From an uncultured Porphyromonadaceae bacterium (lineage in GTDB: Bacteria > Bacteroidota > Bacteroidia > Bacteroidales > Muribaculaceae): 64,000 nucleotides of DNA. The translations under genes were made by a program, and so were the position numbers. The stretch is from positions 62,001 to 126,000 of the forward strand of contig CANEHE010000003.1 in the NCBI GenBank assembly GCA_947427285.1, read 5' to 3'. How positions within the stretch are numbered: the stretch's first letter is position 1; every line of letters starts with the position of its first letter. Below, in pieces: positions 1 to 8,386 of this stretch. The notes under the pieces were generated by a model. The model was not told the origin of the DNA and made no database searches. It saw only the letters and a list, made by a program, of their open reading frames with translations.

Positions 1-883
1 ATTTTGCTCCTGTGGCGTTTGATATTGCTTCTATCACACCCACGTATTTCACATCCGGAACAGCATCGACATCTATCTTCACACTGTCGCCAACTGCCAT
101 TCTGGCAGTTTGTGTTTCCTTATAGTTAGCAATCACCCACGTATCTCCGGTATCGACCACCGACACTATCGTCTGTCCCGGCTGGATAAGTTGTCCCGGC
201 TGGATATTGCGCCTAGAGGTAAATCCATCGCATGGAGCGAGAATAACGGTGTATGACAGATTCAACTCGGCAAGGCTCACCGCTGCCTCTGCCAGTTCTA
301 TGCCTGCGTCATTCTGGCCAAGACGATGACGCTGCTGTTGAGCCACCAATCCGGTAGAGTTCTTCTGCCTCGCCAATGTGTTTCGCTTGGCTTCAAGAGC
401 AAGATAATTTGTCTCTACCGCATCATATTGCTGTTGGGTGACAGCATCCTGTCGTAAAAGTACGGAATAACGGTCAAGATCACGTTTTGCGTTGCACAAC
501 AATGTCTCGACTTCGGTAAGCGCAGATTCAGTGACGGTTATGTCATTCGCTGAAGTGGAAACCACCGAAACAGCAGCATCTTTTCCCGAAAGAGCATTTT
601 GCAGATTGGCTTTTGCCTGTGCCAATTGCAGACGGAAATCGACATCCTCTATTATCGCAAGAATGTCACCCTTTTTTACAGGAGTGTAATCATCAAACCG
701 GATTTCCTTTACAAAACCCTGTATCCGGCTGTTGACCGGCACAATGCGTTGATACACTTGAGCGTTGTCAGTGAAGGTTGATGAAGAGAACGATACGAAT
801 TTGTAGACTATCCATGCGAAACCTGCGAGTATAATAATTATTACCCCGATATTTTGGAGTTTACGACGATTTTTTTGCTTCAT
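1..883 (-). CDS. HlyD/EmrA-family efflux membrane fusion protein (partial, 3' end outside window)
   Basis: Periplasmic adaptor of a tripartite efflux pump, expected to link an inner-membrane pump to the TolC-type channel encoded just upstream. The reading frame is open from the ATG at 881-883 to the window edge (about 294 codons). The product starts with a short basic stretch and one membrane anchor (about residues 11-31, NIGVIIIILAGFAWIVYKF). A biotinyl/lipoyl-like half-motif follows (VNSRIQGFVKEI, then VKKGDILAII), then a long Gln-rich alpha-hairpin region, the second lipoyl half (ILAPCDGFTSRRNIQPGQL) and the start of a beta-barrel domain. Its start overlaps the tolC stop in an ATGA arrangement, so the two are probably translationally coupled. 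The domain order matches the EmrA type, whose usual partner is a DHA2 MFS pump; such a gene would lie beyond position 1. Confidence 0.88.
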   Translation of the reverse strand, partial: MKQKNRRKLQNIGVIIIILAGFAWIVYKFVSFSSSTFTDNAQVYQRIVPVNSRIQGFVKEIRFDDYTPVKKGDILAIIEDVDFRLQLAQAKANLQNALSGKDAAVSVVSTSANDITVTESALTEVETLLCNAKRDLDRYSVLLRQDAVTQQQYDAVETNYLALEAKRNTLARQKNSTGLVAQQQRHRLGQNDAGIELAEAAVSLAELNLSYTVILAPCDGFTSRRNIQPGQLIQPGQTIVSVVDTGDTWVIANYKETQTARMAVGDSVKIDVDAVPDVKYVGVIEAISNATGAK

Positions 884-2199
884 AATGTTGAGAGTGTTCC
901 TGCTATATAGTGAAGTTGATAATAATAGAATCTTGTTGAAATCTCAGCATTTACAAGCCTTACACCTGCATCAAGGCGAGCGTTGGATGCATCAAGCATG
1001 TCAGTCAGCAATGCAAGTTGATTGTCGAAACGATTTGACACGACAGCATAATTCTCATCTGCAAGCTGTACATTTTTATGTTCTATCACGAGACGTTCAA
1101 ACGATTGTCGGTATAATGTAATGGCCTCATTGAGACTCCTTTCAATTCCGGCTGTCATCGCATCTCTTTCATTCCGTATTCTTGCCAGCTCAAAATCATG
1201 CTGACGGATGGACTTAGGAGTCGTGAAAAGGGATGAGATATTCCACTTTATATTCACTCCTACAAACCAGGCATTATAGTTCTTATTCAATACGGGAACT
1301 TCAAAAGTAACCGGACCGAGAAAATTATCACCTGCCACAATTCCTATTTTAGGGATGTACTCCGAATGTGCGATTTTACGTCTCAACCGTTCCATCTCGT
1401 TAGAAATACCCAGAGTTTTCAGCGAAGGAGAATGCTCCGAAGCTCTTCCAAGCCATAATCGTATATCTGGATCTGTAGTCAATATTCCATCTGCATCAAT
1501 ATCAGGAATAATATCCACATCTGCATCAAGTCCGAGCAAAGAAACGAGATTGTTGTTGAAGATCCGTATGGCGTTTTCTGTCGCCAGCCTGTCATACGAC
1601 AATAATGAAAGCCTTAACTCGTACCGCGTTATGTCGTTCTTCAAGACTATCCCTTGTGAACGTTTTGCTTTCATCTCGCCTAAAAGTTTCTCGGTAAGGC
1701 GTATGTTTTCATCATACACTTTCAGAAGATTTCGATGTTTGGCAAGTTCAAGATAGTTTGTGGCAATAGACATTCTGACCGAATTAACCGACATTATACG
1801 ATTAGTTTCAGCCATCTCGGTCCCTTTCTCCGCAAGACGCACACCGGAAGATATTGCACCTCCTGTATATACCGGCTGATACAACTCTACTCCGAGAGTG
1901 TTGCTGAAATGTGGGAGTTTATCACGCATGGCGTTGCCGAAATTTCGGTCCAGTATAGTTCCGTCACCAAGATAGTTAAATGCAAGTGATGCATTGATTT
2001 GTGGCAAACGGGCATTTTTTGCCACCGCTTCCCCTTGCCGTGCGACAGTGATTGCCGCATCTGTGACTCCAATATCCGGGTTTTGTTGATTGACAAGTGT
2101 AAACAATTAGCCGATAGACATTTGCCTGATCTCCATACCGTAAGAATCCGGGATGGACATACAGGCAAATACAATTAGCATTTTGGTTGTCTTTGTCAT
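880..2199 (-). pseudogene. TolC-family outer-membrane efflux channel, interrupted by an in-frame TAA at codon 31
   Basis: Outer-membrane channel of the efflux system. The uninterrupted part (880-2106) has the TolC/OEP layout: two long helical repeats rich in Ala, Asn and Glu, and phrases such as VAKNARLPQINASL and LYQPVYTGGAISSGV that are typical of Bacteroidetes TolC proteins. It would have to start at a TTG and lacks a signal peptide. Reading further upstream in the same frame gives MTKTTKMLIVFACMSIPDSY and then GMEIRQMSIG, a plausible signal peptide starting at an ATG at 2197-2199. This is followed by TAA (2107-2109) and then LFTLVNQQNPDIGVTDA. Family members usually carry a Gln or similar residue there, so a CAA-to-TAA change is the simplest explanation. 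Either the gene is inactivated, or the stop is suppressed or a sequencing error. Together with hlyD it forms an operon. Confidence 0.75.
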
Positions 2200-2304
2200 T
2201 GTAATATTCGGTTAACTTTGAAATATCAGATAGAAACACACGAAAAACAGCACCTATACCCATACGGGCATGGCGCATTATTATCTCTCAGCAAGTTTTT
2301 TAAC

Positions 2305-2448
2305 TCACTGAAGTGTATTCCAGAAATCAGTCGGGTATATCAGATTGTAACTAATGTCTTTCGCTTTATCACAAAACAAGACACCATTATTAGTCAAGTC
2401 TTTAATCTGCTCTAATTGCGATGGGATTCTTCCTTTGGGTCTATTCAT
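2305..2448 (-). CDS. Small ORF (47 aa) heading the efflux operon, possible remnant
   Basis: Not recognised. The ORF begins MNRPKGRIPSQLEQIKDLTN, ends at TGA 2305-2307, and lies 105 bases upstream of the tolC start on the same strand. A good Bacteroidetes promoter (2502-2534) sits about 50 bases upstream of its ATG, so this stretch is likely transcribed. A different frame just past the stop continues with coding-looking residues (FSELKNLLRDNNAPCPYGY), which could mean a frameshifted remnant of a longer first gene such as a regulator. That is inference only. It could equally be a chance ORF in a leader. Confidence 0.3.
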   Translation of the reverse strand: MNRPKGRIPSQLEQIKDLTNNGVLFCDKAKDISYNLIYPTDFWNTLQ

Positions 2449-2501
2449 TTTTCATTGACTATCCGTGACCGCAAAATATGCTTCACATCGTCAAATCGAG
2501 T

Positions 2502-2534
2502 GCAAAGATAGCGAGAATTACTGGATTTCACAAA
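2502..2534 (-). promoter_or_regulatory. Promoter of the efflux operon
   Basis: Read on the minus strand, TTTG (2534-2531), a 20-base spacer, then TATCTTTGC (2510-2502) matches the Bacteroidetes sigma-ABfr consensus. It points towards the small ORF, tolC and hlyD. Confidence 0.65.
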
Positions 2535-2637
2535 ATTTAATTTGCTCTCATTTTTCACCGGCCCTCTATCTGAAACAGCTGTCCGAAACCCATCATTAGT
2601 TAATCACACAATCCAAACAACATTGATAATCAGACTA

Positions 2638-2670
2638 TTTGTGCAAATAAAAAATAATCGTTAATTTTGC
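2638..2670 (+). promoter_or_regulatory. Promoter of the C45-type hydrolase gene
   Basis: TTTG (2638-2641), 20 bases, TAATTTTGC (2662-2670). The expected transcription start lies within a few bases of the ATG at 2676, so the mRNA would be leaderless or nearly so. Confidence 0.65.
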
Positions 2671-2675
2671 AGAAT

Positions 2676-3824
2676 ATGAACATTATCGCACGCCTGACCA
2701 TAATTATTCTCTTACTTATACCGGCAATGACTCCGGTATGGGGATGCACGTCAGCCATCGTAGCAGCCAAGGCAAACCCATACGGACGTCCAATGCTTTG
2801 GAAACACCGTGACACATCAACGATCGACAACAAAGTCGAATATGTGCCTTCGAAAAACGGTTCACACGCGTATGTGGCTCTTTTCAATGCCAATGACCGT
2901 CGTCTTGAACAGGCTTGGACAGGATTCAATGATGTCGGTTTTGCTGTCATGAATACCGCTTCTTACAATCTGAAAGACGATAATGTCAGTTCCAAAAAGA
3001 TGGACCGCGAAGGATATCTGATGACCGTGGCACTGCGCACGTGCACTACGGTAGATGACTTCCAGCGTCTGTTGGAAACTTATCCACGACCTATGGGAGT
3101 GGAGGCAAATTTCGGAGTAATCGACGCTACCGGGGCCGGAGCCTTCTTCGAAACCAACAATCATTCTTTCAAACGCTACGACCTGTCTGACGCTCCCGAC
3201 GGTCTGATCATACGCACAAACTACTCACATTCCGGACGCTCCAATGAAGGATATGGATTCATCCGGGAACAGAATGCCGAAGATATCCTCCGCCCTTATG
3301 CAAAAAAAGGAGAGATCACTCCGGAACTTCTCACCGAGACCGCAAGCCGCAGCTACTGGCACTCCTTGAAGAAAACGGATTTTGCCAGCCAGCCGGGAAA
3401 AGACAGATGGGTAGTGGATCAGGACTTTATACCCCGTTATAAATCAACAGCCACAATAGTTATAGAAGGATGTCGCCCGGAAGATAATCCCAAAGATATT
3501 TCACCATCCTTCGTAGCCGACCAGTATATTATGTGGACGGGTCTCGGATTTCCTCCATGCTCAGAGATCGTACCCGTCTGGTGCCGTCCTGACGGAGTTG
3601 ATCCGGAACTTCGGGGAACCGGACCTCAAGGCCACTCCCCCATGTCCGACAAAGTGAAAGCGAGACGTGCGGAAGTGTTCCCTATCAGAAAAGGGAGCGG
3701 TGACAGATATATCGACATGACAACACTTGTCAACGACAACGGCACCGGATATCTACAGGTACTTGTCCCTCAGAATCTCAAAATATATGACCGGATCCGG
3801 CGACAGCGCGACAACAGACAATGA
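2676..3824 (+). CDS. C45-family (acyltransferase-like) N-terminal cysteine hydrolase
   Basis: Secreted or periplasmic Ntn hydrolase that probably cleaves amide bonds in small acylated substrates; the substrate is unknown. An N-terminal hydrophobic signal (IIARLTIIILLLIPAM) ends in PVWG directly before Cys-Thr-Ser-Ala, so processing would expose the nucleophilic Cys as the new N-terminus. The following KANPYGRPMLWKHRDTS is typical of the C45/acyl-CoA:6-aminopenicillanate acyltransferase-like group. The Trp at -2 argues against a lipobox. The ATG at 2676 is preferred over an in-frame TTG at 2667 because the -7 promoter box runs into that TTG. The next gene overlaps the 3' end by 38 bases. Length (382 aa) suits the family. 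Confidence 0.8.
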   Translation: MNIIARLTIIILLLIPAMTPVWGCTSAIVAAKANPYGRPMLWKHRDTSTIDNKVEYVPSKNGSHAYVALFNANDRRLEQAWTGFNDVGFAVMNTASYNLKDDNVSSKKMDREGYLMTVALRTCTTVDDFQRLLETYPRPMGVEANFGVIDATGAGAFFETNNHSFKRYDLSDAPDGLIIRTNYSHSGRSNEGYGFIREQNAEDILRPYAKKGEITPELLTETASRSYWHSLKKTDFASQPGKDRWVVDQDFIPRYKSTATIVIEGCRPEDNPKDISPSFVADQYIMWTGLGFPPCSEIVPVWCRPDGVDPELRGTGPQGHSPMSDKVKARRAEVFPIRKGSGDRYIDMTTLVNDNGTGYLQVLVPQNLKIYDRIRRQRDNRQ

Positions 3825-4392
3825 GGCCGTTACCTTGCGGTTCACTGTCGGGAGAACAGATTTCGCCCAAGCCATGATGTCACGGTTCGGCGGCAAGTGG
3901 TGGCTGCTTCTGACAATTCTGATACTGGCAGGGAGTGCCGCCGGTGCCGTACTGTCAGATTGGAGATGGGCGGTGGCAGGTCTTATGCTGGCACTTGTCG
4001 TAGCTCCAGCCGGAGCGGCGTTTCTCTATTTCTCCTACGGCCTGAAAAGTGAATGTTACATCAATGTGCTCCCTCACACTGTAAATCTCTCTCCCGACGG
4101 GATTCTGATATCGGCCGATGTCATGCCACGTCCCGACGAAGTCCCGGAAGGCTCAGAGCCACAGCCGATACGAAGCTATAAGACCCTTTTCCCTACAACA
4201 TCGGTCGGGAAATACCGTGTAGACTCCAAAGGCATCACCATCGACATCGAAGCTCCTTCCCGGGGCTTTCTCAGACTCCCCTATTCAGCATTTGAATCGC
4301 CGGAACATTTCCGTATGGCTGTAGAGATATTGGTAGGCATAATCAGGAACAAGCACTCTGATAAAAATGAGAATACTAAAAGACACTCATAG
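3787..4392 (+). CDS. Two-helix membrane protein of unknown function
   Basis: Not recognised as a named family. The product (201 aa from the ATG at 3787) has a short cytoplasmic start, two adjacent membrane segments (about residues 37-57 and 62-83: WWLLLTILILAGSAAGAVL and WAVAGLMLALVVAPAGAAF) and a soluble C-terminal half with alternating beta-like stretches. The layout resembles YcxB-like membrane proteins, with the PH-like half after a helical hairpin, but the resemblance is weak. The gene starts inside the preceding hydrolase gene and ends inside the following thioesterase gene. It therefore belongs to a tightly packed four-gene operon ending with dprA. An ORF start 60 bases further upstream is possible but would lengthen the overlap. 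Confidence 0.65.
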   Translation: MTGSGDSATTDNEAVTLRFTVGRTDFAQAMMSRFGGKWWLLLTILILAGSAAGAVLSDWRWAVAGLMLALVVAPAGAAFLYFSYGLKSECYINVLPHTVNLSPDGILISADVMPRPDEVPEGSEPQPIRSYKTLFPTTSVGKYRVDSKGITIDIEAPSRGFLRLPYSAFESPEHFRMAVEILVGIIRNKHSDKNENTKRHS

Positions 4393-4789
4393 GAAATACT
4401 GTTTCATAATGGATATGGAAGTGCGTGACTACGAACTCGACTGCGAGCAGATAGTCAACAACGCCAACTATCTCCATTATATGGAACACACCCGACATAA
4501 ATTCTGCGCCGACGCCGGATTATCATTCATTGATATGCATAATGCCGGAATTGATGCGGTGGTGCGTAAAATTGAGATCGAATATATCTCATCGTTACGT
4601 GGCGGAGATTCCTTTATCAGCTGTCTTCGGCTGGAACGAAAAGGTGCACGCTTCATGTTTCATCAGGACATACTCAAACCTGGAGGGGACATAGTTGCCC
4701 GCGCGCTTGTGACAGTAGTAGTGCTCAAAGACGGACGTCTATCCAGAGGTGACGAACTTGCCGCAGTATTCAAGAAATATCTTTCATGA
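4367..4789 (+). CDS. Acyl-CoA thioesterase, hotdog fold (4HBT/YbgC type)
   Basis: Predicted cytoplasmic thioesterase hydrolysing acyl-CoA or acyl-ACP thioesters. The product (140 aa) carries the family signature VRDYELDCEQIVNNANYLHY followed by MEHTRH, corresponding to the first strand, the catalytic turn and the central hotdog helix. IEYISSLRGGDSF and LERKGARFMFHQDI form the sheet. The start at 4367 keeps the full first beta-strand (YCFIMDMEVRDYE); an internal ATG at 4409 would trim it. It overlaps the preceding membrane-protein gene by 26 bases, and its stop overlaps the dprA start (ATGA), indicating translational coupling. Confidence 0.88.
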   Translation: MRILKDTHRKYCFIMDMEVRDYELDCEQIVNNANYLHYMEHTRHKFCADAGLSFIDMHNAGIDAVVRKIEIEYISSLRGGDSFISCLRLERKGARFMFHQDILKPGGDIVARALVTVVVLKDGRLSRGDELAAVFKKYLS

Positions 4790-5928
4790 CAGCTGTTCAC
4801 GGTAAAATACCAACGATAACGGACAGACGGGTTCTTCCGCTGGCATTCTCCATGCTCAAAGGGACCGGAATGGCGTTTCTTCGTCATATCGAAGAGAATG
4901 GTCTCAGCCTTGATGAATTTTTCCGTCTTCCATCCTCTGATCTGGTAAAACGTCTGTCACTTCGCAACGCATCCGTTGTCGATGCAATGCTCCGGAACGA
5001 AGCCATCGAACGTGCGCTACAGGAACTGATATTCTGCGACAGCCATTCCATCCGCGTCCTCTTCCCTAACGATGAAAACTATCCTCTACGACTCCGGCAA
5101 CTACACGATGCCCCTACCGCCCTTTTCATTCTCGGAGACTGCGATCTCAATCCACCCAAGGTACTTTCATTTGTCGGCACACGGACTCCTACCCCATACG
5201 GCGTCAATTTCACACGCACAGCAGTATTGGATCTCGCAGATATCCATCAACCTATGATTGTAAGCGGACTCGCTTACGGGATCGATTCAGTGGCACACAC
5301 AGCCGCACTTGAAGCAGAAATCCCTACCGTGGCCGTAGTCGCACACGGTCTCGACACCATCTATCCGGCCCCGCATCGCGACCTCGCGCGGAGAATAATA
5401 CACCAGGGAGGTGCAATCATATCTGAATATCCGCGGGGAGAAAAGCCGTTCAGAAACCGTTTTCTTGAACGCAACAGAATAGTGGCCGGGCTTTCCGACG
5501 GATGTGTCATAGCCGAAAGCGACATACGCGGAGGTGCGATGTCAACCGCCGCCATAGCCTTCGGTATCGACAGGGAGGTAATGGCTCTTCCAGGACGTAT
5601 TTCAGACAAATTCAGCTCCGGATGCAACCATCTCATACGGAAAAACCGCGCATGGCTCATCTGCAATGCCAGGGATATATCATCCGTGATGAACTGGGGA
5701 GAAGAAAAACCTTCGGTAGACGCAATGGACCGTTCCCTCTTTCCAGAACTTGACGAACCGCAGAAATCAATCTTCGAAACATTGGCCGCATCGACAGATC
5801 CTATCGGAATCGACACCCTGCATGCAGCGACAGGTTATTCGGCAGCTATACTGATGTCCCAGCTAAACGACATGGAGTTCGAAGGTCTGGTGGTAAAATA
5901 TCCCGGCAACCGTTACCTGCCGGCATGA
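4786..5928 (+). CDS. dprA: DNA-processing protein DprA
   Basis: Binds incoming single-stranded DNA and loads RecA during transformation; in non-competent bacteria the role is less clear. The 380-aa product has an N-terminal helical region with two HhH-like stretches, then the Rossmann-like core: VGTRTPTPYGVNFTR, SGLAYGIDSVAHTAAL, VVAHGLDTIYPAPHR, IISEYPRG and FLERNRIVAGLSDG. These are all canonical DprA/Smf motifs. The C-terminal 65 residues look like the winged-helix extension. It is the last gene of the operon; 65 bases separate it from the convergent phosphorylase gene. Confidence 0.95.
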   Translation: MTAVHGKIPTITDRRVLPLAFSMLKGTGMAFLRHIEENGLSLDEFFRLPSSDLVKRLSLRNASVVDAMLRNEAIERALQELIFCDSHSIRVLFPNDENYPLRLRQLHDAPTALFILGDCDLNPPKVLSFVGTRTPTPYGVNFTRTAVLDLADIHQPMIVSGLAYGIDSVAHTAALEAEIPTVAVVAHGLDTIYPAPHRDLARRIIHQGGAIISEYPRGEKPFRNRFLERNRIVAGLSDGCVIAESDIRGGAMSTAAIAFGIDREVMALPGRISDKFSSGCNHLIRKNRAWLICNARDISSVMNWGEEKPSVDAMDRSLFPELDEPQKSIFETLAASTDPIGIDTLHAATGYSAAILMSQLNDMEFEGLVVKYPGNRYLPA

Positions 5929-5993
5929 CAAAACAAACTTCCGACCGCATCAGGTTTCATCCTCACGCGGCCGGAATTGTATATTGTTACAAA

Positions 5994-6872
5994 TCAAATA
6001 CGTTCAAGTACGGTTTCCACCAGACGGCGCACATACGGCTTATAGTCCGTATTTGCGGTGGTAAGACGGCGTTCAGCTATTATGCAGCACACTGTCATTG
6101 CCTTATGGCCCAGAAGCTTCGCCATTCCCTGAAGACAAGCCGACTCCATTTCAAAGTTGGTGATTGGGCGTCCCTGATAACGGAAACTCTCAATTTTCTC
6201 GTTAAGTTCAGGATCAGCAAGTTTCAGACGTACCATACGACCTTGAGGCGCATAGAACCCTACCGCAGCTATAGTATAACCATGACGCATATCATCACGT
6301 CCGATACGTGACAACAACTCCTTGTCAGCATCTACTGTGTAAGGGGCAGCCCAAAGAGGGTCCCAGTTCACGTGCTCACAGAATTCCTTTTCAAACTCAA
6401 GGTCGCACACCTTGTCGCGATCTGCGTAGAAATTCAATATTCCATCGAATCCCATACCTTTCTCTGCCATGACAAACTCACCTATATGGAGATCCTCCTG
6501 AAGCGAACCGGATGTGCCCACACGCACAATCTCCAACGTACGGTGTTCCGGACGCACCTTACGCGTCTTGAAATCGATATTGGCCAACGCGTCAAGTTCT
6601 GTGACAACAATCTCAATATTGTCCGGTCCTATACCATGGGAGATACACATGAGTTCCTTTCCTTTATAGGTTCCGGCCACAGCATGGAACTCTCGTGATG
6701 TCACGTCATAATCAATGGTATCGAAATAAGAGGCAACCATATCGACACGACCGGGATCGCCTACAAAAATAATTTTATCGCGTATCTGGTCCGGACGTAG
6801 ATGAATATGAAATACCGAGCCGTCATCATTGATAATCAGCTCAGAAGCAGGGATTACTCTTGAGTTGTCCAT
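5994..6872 (-). CDS. Nucleoside phosphorylase (uridine phosphorylase-like)
   Basis: Cytosolic phosphorolysis of nucleosides to a base and ribose-1-phosphate. The 292-aa protein has the PNP/UDP family phosphate-binding GDPGRVD, the GTSGSL core motif and the substrate and ribose site NFEMESACLQG. Length is close to Bacteroidales homologues. It follows the MFS transporter gene on the same strand with a 52-base gap, and no promoter is evident between them, so transporter and phosphorylase are probably cotranscribed. This suggests import and salvage of nucleosides, though the transporter substrate is not shown by sequence. Base preference (uridine or purine) cannot be decided here. Confidence 0.9.
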   Translation of the reverse strand: MDNSRVIPASELIINDDGSVFHIHLRPDQIRDKIIFVGDPGRVDMVASYFDTIDYDVTSREFHAVAGTYKGKELMCISHGIGPDNIEIVVTELDALANIDFKTRKVRPEHRTLEIVRVGTSGSLQEDLHIGEFVMAEKGMGFDGILNFYADRDKVCDLEFEKEFCEHVNWDPLWAAPYTVDADKELLSRIGRDDMRHGYTIAAVGFYAPQGRMVRLKLADPELNEKIESFRYQGRPITNFEMESACLQGMAKLLGHKAMTVCCIIAERRLTTANTDYKPYVRRLVETVLERI

Positions 6873-6924
6873 GTATGGTGTAAGTTTGTAGTTTTAGTTG
6901 AAACAATAAAAACAGGCAATCGGT

Positions 6925-8169
6925 TCATATCATGGCCGTCTTTCTGATCCTGAGGGCATGCACTCCGATTACAGTACACACCGCCAGCATACATATACCG
7001 CACAAAAATATGAACTTGTAGGAAGTCGCATCCACAATCAGCCCCCAGCCTCCCGATGCGAGTGCTCCTCCAGCCGCCAAAGCCATCGACATATAGGAAT
7101 ATATCCGGGCATAATCCAGACTCCCGAACACCGTACGGGTAAGCATGGCCGTCTGTACGGTAACTCCTGCGTATGCCCATCCAAAAAGGAAAGCTCCAGT
7201 CACAATGGCAGCAAGTCCCCAGTTGCCCTCGATCATCAACAACAATCCTGATATTCCACCAAGAGTAGTGACAAGGACTCCGGCAAGACAATTCCTGTCG
7301 TTGATATGTCCAAGCGCGAGTTTGCCTATCATCACACCTGCCATCACAGCTGACGCAGCCAAGGCACCTTGTTCAAGAGTGAAATCAAGAGATGTGACAT
7401 AATTTGGAATAAAAAGATTGAGCGTCGACATAGCCATCATCAGAAACGAAAAGAACAACACACCGTAGAATACCGGCATTTTCAACGCTTTATTCACAGG
7501 GATCCCATTCCCAGTCATTTTTCCGTTTCCCTTGGTCGACAATCCTTGTTTCTCAGATCCGAAAGGAAGAAGTCCCTTGTCGGAAGGACGGTCGCGAAGA
7601 AACAGGAGCAGCAAAGGAGTGTTGACCAGCAACACCAGAAGACCAAATGCGATATAGGCCCATCGCCAACCGTAATTTGTAATAACAGCGGCACCTATTG
7701 GATTGAAGATAATTCCTCCTACTCCTGAAGCGGCCGAACATATCCCCATCAGCAAACCCACCTTAACACTGAACCATCGGTTGATCAACGTCGGAAAACT
7801 CAGATATAAAAGGAATGCCACCGAAATACCAAGCAAGACACCGGCGACATAAAATTCCCATAATGATGTACAGAACCCCATGCCGCAGAGAGTAATGCCC
7901 ATAAGTGCGGAACTTCCAGAAAGAAGCCATCGCGCACTATATCGCTCTATCAGACGACCGCCAAGCGGAAGTATCAGCGTTGAAGCGATATACATTATAG
8001 ACATATATAATCCGAATTCACCTACCGACACACCCAGTGACGAACTGACAGGCTTATAGAATATACCGGCGCAACTGAATGCAATACCTATGTTGACACC
8101 CATCATCAGGCAGCAACAAACCACAACAATAAATCCATAGTGGAAACCACGATTATCGGAACGAGTCAT
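6925..8169 (-). CDS. Major facilitator superfamily transporter
   Basis: Inner-membrane secondary transporter of 414 aa with about 12 hydrophobic segments in two halves and a cytoplasmic loop (FLRDRPSDKGLLPFGSEKQG) between helices 6 and 7. The MFS loop 2-3 motif is present as GGRLIERYSARW. It resembles the oxalate/formate- or monocarboxylate-type MFS branch, but the substrate is unknown. It is first in a probable operon with the nucleoside phosphorylase. A -7 box TAATTTTGC lies 33-41 bases upstream of the start. Confidence 0.9.
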   Translation of the reverse strand: MTRSDNRGFHYGFIVVVCCCLMMGVNIGIAFSCAGIFYKPVSSSLGVSVGEFGLYMSIMYIASTLILPLGGRLIERYSARWLLSGSSALMGITLCGMGFCTSLWEFYVAGVLLGISVAFLLYLSFPTLINRWFSVKVGLLMGICSAASGVGGIIFNPIGAAVITNYGWRWAYIAFGLLVLLVNTPLLLLFLRDRPSDKGLLPFGSEKQGLSTKGNGKMTGNGIPVNKALKMPVFYGVLFFSFLMMAMSTLNLFIPNYVTSLDFTLEQGALAASAVMAGVMIGKLALGHINDRNCLAGVLVTTLGGISGLLLMIEGNWGLAAIVTGAFLFGWAYAGVTVQTAMLTRTVFGSLDYARIYSYMSMALAAGGALASGGWGLIVDATSYKFIFLCGICMLAVCTVIGVHALRIRKTAMI

Positions 8170-8201
8170 AATGTCTGGTCAAACAACTTCTAAAATACGG
8201 T

Positions 8202-8210
8202 GCAAAATTA
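8202..8210 (-). promoter_or_regulatory. Probable -7 box of the MFS-phosphorylase operon
   Basis: Minus-strand TAATTTTGC matches the Bacteroidetes -7 element, but no clear TTTG is found 19-21 bases upstream, so the promoter is incomplete or regulated. Confidence 0.4.
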
Positions 8211-8280
8211 GTCAAAAAACCTGACATCCGGAAAATTGCACTCCGTCACACTGATCCCACGAAATTTCATTCCTGAAAAG

Positions 8281-8313
8281 TTTGGAATATCCGAAATTCC
8301 TGATTACCTTTGC
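8281..8313 (+). promoter_or_regulatory. Promoter of the secreted-protein gene at 8387
   Basis: TTTG (8281-8284), 20 bases, TACCTTTGC (8305-8313). It places transcription start near 8318 and so rules out the upstream TTG (8282) as the translation start. Confidence 0.7.
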
Positions 8314-8386
8314 ATCCGTACATATTTTTTCAAAGCATTTAACATATCATCTATTCACTCAATCAAAACCAACACATTTAACTTTT

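Noticed and set aside
2676-2750. Reading the C45 hydrolase as a lipoprotein because of the WGC motif
   Set aside because: Trp at -2 does not fit a lipobox, and the Cys is the expected catalytic nucleophile exposed by processing.
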